DNA of 17,382 nt, taken from contig DAOVCF010000017.1 in NCBI GenBank assembly GCA_030670165.1, positions 1-17,382 on the forward strand, written 5' to 3'. How positions within the stretch are numbered: the first letter of the stretch is position 1; each line of letters opens with the position of its first letter. The DNA is from Candidatus Stahliibacteriota bacterium (lineage in GTDB: Bacteria; Hydrothermota; Tepidihabitantia; B3-TA06). Positions 13,060 to 17,382 of this stretch are shown here, piece by piece. The translations under genes were made by a program, and so were the position numbers. The notes under the pieces were generated by a model. The model made no database searches. It worked only from the letters and a program-made list of their open reading frames with translations, and had not been told where the DNA came from.

Positions 13060-14655
13060 TTAATCTATTCCCTCCAACTGTCTGCGGGCCGCGTCGCCGG
13101 TCTCGCCTTCGGGGTCGAGCGCAAGCGCCTCGCGGAAGCTTGAGCGCGCCCGACGCAGATCGGCAAGCCCATTCCCATCCTCAGATTTCGAGCGCTGCAG
13201 GTAGGCCAGCCCCAGGCTCAGCTGAACGTCAGCCAGGCCGTCGAAGGAGAACCCGTAGCGGTCAACAAGCTCCAACGCCCGCTCGTAGTTGGCTATAGAG
13301 CTCGTATACTTCCCTTTGGCAAGGGATATGTATGCAAGAGCAAGCCTGGCGCGCGTCTCGGTCGCCGGATTAGGATAGTACCGCATGGTGCGCGCAAAGA
13401 AGCTCTCCGCTTCATCTATCCGGCGCTGAATCAGGAAACGCTCCGCAATCTCCGAGTTGATCTGGGGTATGGCCAGGGGGTTGTAGCCTGAGAGATCGAG
13501 CTCGGCAAGACGGACGGCGATGCTATCGGGATCTTCGATGGATTTCGAGTAGCGCAGTAGAGAGACGGTCATGCCCGCACGGGAGAGCACGCGCAGGGTA
13601 TCACCTATCTCTATTGACCTTGCAAGCGAGGCAAACGCCGCCGCTGCGGAGTCGTATTTGGCCTCATACGCCATCGCAGATGCCAGAAGAAGCCGCGCCT
13701 GCAGGAGCTTATACGGTTCCCTGTTACGCTTAAGCAATAGATTCGCCGCAAACCTCACCGAGTCCGTCTTGAACCTTTTGAGCTGAAGCGCCCCGTACTG
13801 CACCACGGCCTCATCCCAGAAGATAGCCTCCGGATACTTGTTAAGGATCTCCTCATAGGCCTCGAGTGCAATCCACCCGTTGCCGCTTCTGATAGCGGCC
13901 CTACCCGACCAGTACAGGCTGTAGGGTAAGAGGCGTTTGACAAGCGGAATTTCCTTGGTGTACTTGCGGTACCCTTTCGTTGCGAAGCTCAGGTACGCCG
14001 CGGCGGTATCCTCCATCGTGAAACTCAAAAGCGCGGCTGCGGTGTCGTAAGCCGCTGCCGTGCCCTTGGCGATATAACAAAGACCGAGGCCGTGCAGGGA
14101 GAGCATTAAAGCCATGGGATCCGAGCATCGCTCAAGCTGACGCTCGAAGCGGGAGCGGATCTCAACAAGAGAGTCCGGGGCCTTCATCTTCTCGAAAGCC
14201 CCCCAGACCCGTAACACCTGAGCCACCTCGGTCAGGGAATGGGTATAGGGGATTCGGTCAAGTGAAGTCTCACTCCAATCCTGATGGCCTAATCTTGCGT
14301 AAGCCTCGGCGGCGATAAGCGCCTGTTCGGGCGTCCATGAGGTCTCCGCACGCGATATGTAGAAGATCGCCAGGAGCGCTCTTGCCGGTTCCTCACGACG
14401 ATTGTGAAGTGCGGCCAAAAGTGTGGCGGCGTGAAGGCGTTCCTCGGAGGTGTTTGCCGAATCCTCTACGAATCTCGTAAGACCTCGACCTGGATCGCCT
14501 AAGACAAGCATGGAATCAAGCAAAGCTTCGATCCTTGGCGGCTCAACAGGCGGGCGCATCAGGCTTGCGTTACAGAAGCCGTGTACTGTGCCGGCGGAGA
14601 ACGCGAGCATGAAAAATACACTCCATAGCCTCGGATGAAAGACTCTTTTTGCCAC
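13060..14655 (-). CDS. Secreted TPR-rich protein of unknown function
   Basis: The protein has 531 aa and begins with a signal peptide (basic KR and R, then LWSVFFMLAFSAGTVHG), so it acts in the periplasm or at the outer membrane. There is no lipobox, although a cysteine (FCNA) follows the likely cleavage site. The rest is almost entirely helical with TPR-like pairs. The clearest are IDEAESFFARTMRYYPNPATE, YTSSIANYERALELVDRYG and ARSSFREALALDPEG between about 415 and 525. Residues around 193-222 contain a short internal duplication (DTAAALLSFTMED / DTAAAYLSFATKG). Such proteins scaffold complexes; no partner can be named. The start is GTG at 14655, five nt after a -10 box and with no ribosome binding site. 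Choosing a later start would destroy the signal peptide. Confidence 0.8.
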   Translation of the reverse strand: MAKRVFHPRLWSVFFMLAFSAGTVHGFCNASLMRPPVEPPRIEALLDSMLVLGDPGRGLTRFVEDSANTSEERLHAATLLAALHNRREEPARALLAIFYISRAETSWTPEQALIAAEAYARLGHQDWSETSLDRIPYTHSLTEVAQVLRVWGAFEKMKAPDSLVEIRSRFERQLERCSDPMALMLSLHGLGLCYIAKGTAAAYDTAAALLSFTMEDTAAAYLSFATKGYRKYTKEIPLVKRLLPYSLYWSGRAAIRSGNGWIALEAYEEILNKYPEAIFWDEAVVQYGALQLKRFKTDSVRFAANLLLKRNREPYKLLQARLLLASAMAYEAKYDSAAAAFASLARSIEIGDTLRVLSRAGMTVSLLRYSKSIEDPDSIAVRLAELDLSGYNPLAIPQINSEIAERFLIQRRIDEAESFFARTMRYYPNPATETRARLALAYISLAKGKYTSSIANYERALELVDRYGFSFDGLADVQLSLGLAYLQRSKSEDGNGLADLRRARSSFREALALDPEGETGDAARRQLEGID

Positions 14656-14660
14656 AATAA

Positions 14661-14688
14661 ACTCTAATCGCTCTCAGCTTTTTGTCAA
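14661..14688 (-). promoter_or_regulatory. Promoter of the TPR gene, leaderless geometry
   Basis: On the minus strand: TTGACA (14683-14688), 16-nt spacer, TAGAGT (14661-14666), then TTATT and the GTG start. The -35 box lies about 5 nt from the end of hairpin repeat copy 4, so that element sits in the upstream promoter region. Confidence 0.6.
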
Positions 14689-14691
14689 GCG

Positions 14692-14727
14692 GGTTGAATG
14701 CTCCTTTTGTGCTTTGCACAAAAGTTT
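14692..14727 (-). repeat. GATCTTTT-family hairpin element, copy 4 (inverted)
   Basis: On the minus strand: CTTTTGTGC, loop AAA, GCACAAAAG, then GAGCATTCAAC. The 9-bp stem is perfect (14704-14712 with 14716-14724). Compared with copies 1-3 the outer CTTTT/AAAAG and the GAGCATTYAA tail are kept and the inner pairs are changed on both sides. Confidence 0.65.
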
Positions 14728-14768
14728 GTAGGGGCACGGTATGCCGTCAAGGGAGGGGTTGTTGTTAT

Positions 14769-14864
14769 CCGGGGTTCCCGCGCCGTCGCCAGACGACGTA
14801 GCGAGGAGTAGGGTATAAAATTCGGGGGCCCCCAAGCAGAGACGAAGTATCTGCTTGGGGCTTA
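14769..14864 (+). repeat. Two chained GGGGTCCC-family elements, copies d and e
   Basis: Copy d runs from CGGGGTTCCCGCG (about 14769) to AGGGTATAAAA (14812-14822 region), with an inner CGTCG-CCAGA-CGACG stem and weak outer pairing. Copy e follows at once: TTCGGGGGCCCCC, then CCCCAAGCAGA paired perfectly over 11 bp with TCTGCTTGGGG around GACGAAGTA, then CTTAAAG. Both read on the plus strand, upstream of the phage module. Confidence 0.6.
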
Positions 14865-14881
14865 AAGTCTTCAGGTTTCTA

Positions 14882-14909
14882 TTGTGTTCTTCACCGACCG
14901 TGTCATAAT
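14882..14909 (+). promoter_or_regulatory. Weak candidate promoter for the phage module
   Basis: TTGTGT (14882-14887), 16-nt spacer, CATAAT (14904-14909). The spacing equals that of the better promoters here, but both boxes deviate from consensus. It is the best candidate I see before the phage gene at 14967. Confidence 0.25.
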
Positions 14910-14931
14910 TAAGCCGTAAAAAAGGAAAGCT

Positions 14932-14966
14932 TCCCTCACCCCGGCCCTCTCCCAGAGGGAGAGTGG
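14932..14966. repeat. CCCTCACCCC / CCCTCTCCC-GGGAGAG palindromic repeat
   Basis: Nearly the same as 235-272: CCCTCACCCC, then CCCTCTCCC facing GGGAGAG around AGA. It abuts the first phage gene and supplies a GGAG that could serve the GTG at 14967. Confidence 0.6.
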
Positions 14967-15941
14967 GTGGGAAAGGAGGTACGTATTACTAAGCTGCAAT
15001 TAACCTACGAGCTTGCCTGCGAGTTCTGCTCGGCCCTGGGCTATCCTGTGGAAACCGGGCAGGATGCGGTAAACATCCTCTGCCTTGAGGGTGCAGAGCC
15101 GTTGGGAGAACTGGAGGGTCTCGTTGGCATCAATGCGAACACACCCGACCGGTACAACGATTGCGTCGTGCTTTTTTGGAAGGAAGCCGATGAATCGGTA
15201 AAAAATAAAGGCGTGTTACGGGTGTTACGGGGTGTGTTACGGATGCGGGTGTTACGGGCGACCACCGAGCCGGGGCGGTACTGGACTCAACTTCATCCCA
15301 ATCCTGCGGGTGCGGCCAACCTGGTATGGGGACACCACTTATACAAGCGCGGCAGGCACCGCGGGCACCCGGCGCTGGTTTCGGCATCGGGCATTGATAG
15401 GGTGTGGCGGGACCGGGACGCTGATTTTGCCCAGGATATCACCGAACGGGTGTATCAAGGCCGGTTCGGGATTCACGTTCACGCCGGAGGAAGGGATGAG
15501 AGTATTGGCCGGTGGTCAGCCGGATGTATCGCAATTCATGGCGGTTACGAGGGTGAAGCCTACCGATTCTTTCTTGAAAGGATCGAGCGTCATCCGGGCA
15601 GGCTCGTAGGTCTGGTGTTATGGGATGCGCGCGATCTGGGCAATTGGATGAAGGCACGCGGACAGCCTGAGGAGCCTTATACCTCAGGCAGGTGCGTTAC
15701 GGGTGTTACGGGTTGGAGGCCGACCCTCAGATATGGTATAAAGAACCCTTGGGTGGCCAGAGTTCAGAAGTTCCTTAACCATCACGTGGATGCCCAGCTG
15801 GTCGCAGACGGCGACTGGGGACCGAGAACGCAAGAGGTGTTTCTGGAGTTTCAGGGCAAAACGGGGCTGGTGGTTGACGGGGTATGCGGTTCCCTTTCGT
15901 GGGGGAAATTGGAAAGCAATGAATCGGAGGTACATAGATGA
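14967..15941 (+). CDS. Phage YkuD-type (L,D-transpeptidase-like) cell-wall enzyme with peptidoglycan-binding domain
   Basis: The protein has 324 aa. The catalytic part (about 50-225) matches a phage family I know from its order of motifs: VGI, ATTEPGRYW (98-106), a KRGRHRGHPALV segment, and FGIHVHAGG...GRWSAGCIAI, with H170/H172 and C187 as the likely catalytic histidine and cysteine. The C-terminus (about 259-314) is a PG_binding_1 domain (VARVQKFLN, DGDWGPRTQEVFLEFQ). The likely role is binding and cutting or modifying peptidoglycan at lysis. Two GGGTGTTAC blocks fall inside: residues about 82-97 lie within a loop of the catalytic domain, and about 243-248 in the linker. Start is uncertain: GTG 14967 has a repeat-derived GGAG, whereas a stronger GGAGGT lies five nt before an in-frame ATT at 14985. 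Its stop overlaps the next gene by 4 nt. Confidence 0.82.
   Translation: MGKEVRITKLQLTYELACEFCSALGYPVETGQDAVNILCLEGAEPLGELEGLVGINANTPDRYNDCVVLFWKEADESVKNKGVLRVLRGVLRMRVLRATTEPGRYWTQLHPNPAGAANLVWGHHLYKRGRHRGHPALVSASGIDRVWRDRDADFAQDITERVYQGRFGIHVHAGGRDESIGRWSAGCIAIHGGYEGEAYRFFLERIERHPGRLVGLVLWDARDLGNWMKARGQPEEPYTSGRCVTGVTGWRPTLRYGIKNPWVARVQKFLNHHVDAQLVADGDWGPRTQEVFLEFQGKTGLVVDGVCGSLSWGKLESNESEVHR
15211..15258 (+). repeat. GGGTGTTAC repeat block inside the phage enzyme, block 1
   Basis: Units GCGTGTTAC, GGGTGTTAC, GGGGTGTGTTAC, a broken GGATGC and a last GGGTGTTAC read as V-L-R repeats. They lie between FWKEADESV and ATTEPG, where relatives of this family have only a short loop. Confidence 0.8.
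15692..15715 (+). repeat. GGGTGTTAC repeat block inside the phage enzyme, block 2
   Basis: GTGCGTTAC, GGGTGTTAC and GGGTTGG read in frame as V-T-G-V-T-G, a different frame from block 1. They lie in the linker between the catalytic and peptidoglycan-binding domains. Confidence 0.75.
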
Positions 15942-16201
15942 TAATTGAAGACGTCGCCAAGGCTTACGAGGCCATCAGCCTGGCACTCAAGCGCTGCAGC
16001 CGCGACAGCATCAACAGCGATCTGCGCGACGCGTTGGAAGAGGCGCGCGAGAATCTCAGAAGGGCTCTGGAGGAACTCAAAAGCACGCAGTCTGACGACC
16101 GGAAGTTCTACGACGCTATCCTTAAGTACTCGCTTTCAAAGAAGGCCGAGCTGGGCGACAACATCTCAGACATCCTGCGCTTTTTGGGGCAGGCGAAATG
16201 A
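15938..16201 (+). CDS. Small coiled-coil phage protein of unknown function
   Basis: This 87-aa protein is highly charged and helical, with a heptad-like stretch at about 25-50 (LRDALEEARENLRRALEELK). There is no signal peptide, membrane segment or known domain. The ATG at 15938 overlaps the preceding stop as ATGA, and CGGAGGT lies 7-8 nt upstream, so translation is good and coupled. It sits between the cell-wall enzyme and a holin-like gene, so a structural or lysis-related role is possible, but this rests on position alone. Confidence 0.75.
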   Translation: MIIEDVAKAYEAISLALKRCSRDSINSDLRDALEEARENLRRALEELKSTQSDDRKFYDAILKYSLSKKAELGDNISDILRFLGQAK

Positions 16202-16202
16202 G

Positions 16203-16466
16203 ATGAACGTCCTGGGCCTGGTGCGCGAGGTTGGCATCCCGCTGGCGTTATTGATTGCGGCGGTGGTTGCCCTGTGGCGCGCCTGGCGGCTGGAACGAAA
16301 GATGAGAGAACGAGATTTAGCCGAACGATGCCAGAAACTCATAGTTCGTGAGGACGAACTTTATGCGCTCTACCGGGAGCTTGCCCTGCGCGAGCTGGTA
16401 AGGCTCACCAGCAATCGTCAAGAAGTACTGAAGGATGTGCATGATGAACGAGACGGCTGTTCTTAA
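16203..16466 (+). CDS. Holin-like small membrane protein
   Basis: This 87-aa protein has one membrane segment at about 9-30 (REVGIPLALLIAAVVALWRAW), followed by a basic stretch (RLERKMRERD) and a long charged helix. One membrane helix near the N-terminus plus a charged coiled-coil tail, next to a cell-wall enzyme, fits a holin or spanin-like lysis protein. The positive residues after the helix suggest the tail is cytoplasmic, which favours a holin-like protein over a spanin. The ATG is at 16203, one nt after the upstream stop; there is no independent ribosome binding site, so re-initiation is likely. Its end overlaps the next gene. Confidence 0.65.
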   Translation: MNVLGLVREVGIPLALLIAAVVALWRAWRLERKMRERDLAERCQKLIVREDELYALYRELALRELVRLTSNRQEVLKDVHDERDGCS

Positions 16467-16791
16467 TTCGGCAAAGTTTCGTCGCAAGGCTATCAAAGAT
16501 CTGGAAAAGCTCAAGGATCGCTACCTGAAGATGGTTAATGCAGCCGACGAGGAAACCGACAAATCCCGAATAGATCGTCTTGAGAAAGCGGTTCGACTTC
16601 TTCCTGGGCTTTTAAAGACCGAGGAGAACTTCCTGATCTCTTTATCGGAAAGCGAACGGCGCAAGCGTCTTGAGGATTCTCTGGAACCTCTCTTTGTGGT
16701 ACTGAGCCGGGTGCTGGGCGCTGAATTTGATCGCAAAAGGGAAGATATTATTAAGGCGCTCGAGGCCGAGCTGAAGCGAAATGGTGCCTAG
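16441..16791 (+). CDS. Phage protein directly before TerL, possible small terminase subunit
   Basis: The protein has 116 aa if started at the ATG at 16441, which has AAGGA five nt upstream. An in-frame ATG at 16435 is too close to that site. The protein is helical and charged, with a heptad-like segment LEKLKDRYLKMVNAADEETDKSRIDRLEKAV at about 20-55. I recognise no domain or DNA-binding motif. Its position immediately before the large terminase, overlapping it by 11 nt, is where small terminase subunits often lie, so that role is suggested by context only. It overlaps the holin-like gene by 26 nt. Confidence 0.7.
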   Translation: MMNETAVLNSAKFRRKAIKDLEKLKDRYLKMVNAADEETDKSRIDRLEKAVRLLPGLLKTEENFLISLSESERRKRLEDSLEPLFVVLSRVLGAEFDRKREDIIKALEAELKRNGA

Positions 16792-17382
16792 TGAAAGGAC
16801 CCTGCTCGGGAATTTCCTCGAGCGCCTGCGTGCACGAGCACCCCTCCTTGCGCGTTACCGCACGGACCCTGCGCTCTTTTTTGCGGAGCGCGGGGTCCGG
16901 TTCTTCGGTGAGTTCAAGCGGCTCTTTTCCGACCTCTGCTCTCTTAAGACGCGCAAAGCCGTAGTCTTAGCCCCGCGCGGCGGAGGCAAGACCTTCGGGG
17001 CGGCGATCTTGGCCACCGCCTTCTTCCTTTTTAAGGATTTCGACGCAGGCATCGTGGCCGGCTCGGAAACCCAGGCGCTTACACTCTATTCCTACATCCT
17101 GGAGTGGCTCGAGCTGCCTGAAACCGAGGAATCGGTGGACCGATTGAGACGTTCGGAGCTTGTGGGAATAAACGGCAACCGTATAGTGGCCAAGACCGCG
17201 TCGGCGCGCTCCATCCGGGGGCTTCACCTTGGCCGGGGTAAGCGGGGGGCGCTGTTGATAATCGATGAAGAAGCTGAAGCCGAGGAGGACGTGGTTCGGG
17301 CCGCCCGATATACGGTGCGTACCGCAGACCCCGCCCTTATCCTGCGAGCGTCCACCTTTCACAAACTCACCGGAAGCTTCGC
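16781..17382 (+). CDS. Phage terminase large subunit, N-terminal part (cut by window end)
   Basis: The frame is open from the ATG at 16781 to the window end, about 200 residues without a stop. It shows the ATPase core of a large terminase: a lead-in with ERGVRFFGEFKRLFSDLC, Walker A APRGGGKT at about 64-71, strand GIVAGSETQA, and Walker B GALLIIDEEAEAEED at about 156-170 with the catalytic acidic residues. TASARSIRGLHLGRGKRG before it matches the usual segment preceding Walker B, and the RASTFHKLTGSF stretch fits the coupling motif region. It powers DNA packaging into the capsid. The nuclease domain lies beyond the window. The start overlaps the previous gene by 11 nt, with only a weak GAAG before it; GTG at 16784 is an alternative. 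Confidence 0.88.
   Translation, partial: MVPSERTLLGNFLERLRARAPLLARYRTDPALFFAERGVRFFGEFKRLFSDLCSLKTRKAVVLAPRGGGKTFGAAILATAFFLFKDFDAGIVAGSETQALTLYSYILEWLELPETEESVDRLRRSELVGINGNRIVAKTASARSIRGLHLGRGKRGALLIIDEEAEAEEDVVRAARYTVRTADPALILRASTFHKLTGSF

Noticed and set aside
12792..13298. Plus-strand open frame of 168 codons in the hairpin-rich gap
   Set aside because: It runs through five hairpins and then antisense to the TPR gene, with a proline/arginine-rich, biased composition and no recognisable domain.

Overview
The window looks like a contig from an uncultured, Gram-negative-type bacterium of intermediate G+C. Two exported proteins, one beta-barrel-like, suggest an outer membrane. The intergenic DNA is full of short dispersed palindromic repeats. 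I cannot assign a phylum from this sequence; a WOR-3 or other FCB-like candidate lineage is only a guess.

Layout. (1) Positions 1-823 are non-coding and packed with repeats. (2) Positions 824-10310 form a long minus-strand block. Read in the direction of transcription it holds two ABC-exporter half-transporters (586 and 702 aa, a heterodimer with one degenerate ATP site), then a radical SAM protein fused to a DUF2344 domain (829 aa), ribonuclease G/E (overlapping it by 4 nt), and a multi-spanning GT-C-type membrane protein. (3) Positions 10311-11086 hold a tandem 49-bp repeat, a plus-strand MTH1187-family thiamine-binding-like gene with its own promoter, a perfect hairpin and a factor-independent terminator. 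(4) Positions 11087-14655 hold three minus-strand single genes: a ribbon-helix-helix protein, a small secreted/outer-membrane-like protein and a secreted TPR-rich protein. The gap between the last two carries a run of five stem-loops and a possible small RNA. (5) Positions 14656-14966 are again repeats. (6) From 14967 to the right edge runs a compact plus-strand phage module: a YkuD-type cell-wall enzyme with a peptidoglycan-binding domain, a coiled-coil protein, a holin-like protein, a possible small terminase subunit and the start of a large terminase subunit cut by the window end.

How things work together. The two ABC genes are complementary: one has intact Walker B and H-loop but an altered signature, the other has an intact signature but altered Walker B and H-loop. 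That makes one catalytic and one degenerate site. The radical SAM/DUF2344 and RNase G/E genes are translationally coupled. The phage genes overlap or nearly touch, as in a lysis-packaging operon.

Three features stand out. First, several families of short intergenic hairpins keep their flanks but have completely different, still fully complementary, stems. The best is a GGGGTCCCC-stem-GGGG element with seven copies here; a second, GATCTTTT-stem-AAAAGGAGCATTTA, has four copies and twice sits directly upstream of the first. Second, a 9-bp repeat, GGGTGTTAC, has entered two unrelated coding genes at three places, always on the same DNA strand but read in three different frames. Third, four genes or operons have good TTGACA-type promoters whose -10 box lies only 5-8 nt before the start codon, which predicts leaderless mRNAs, while two other genes have ordinary Shine-Dalgarno leaders.
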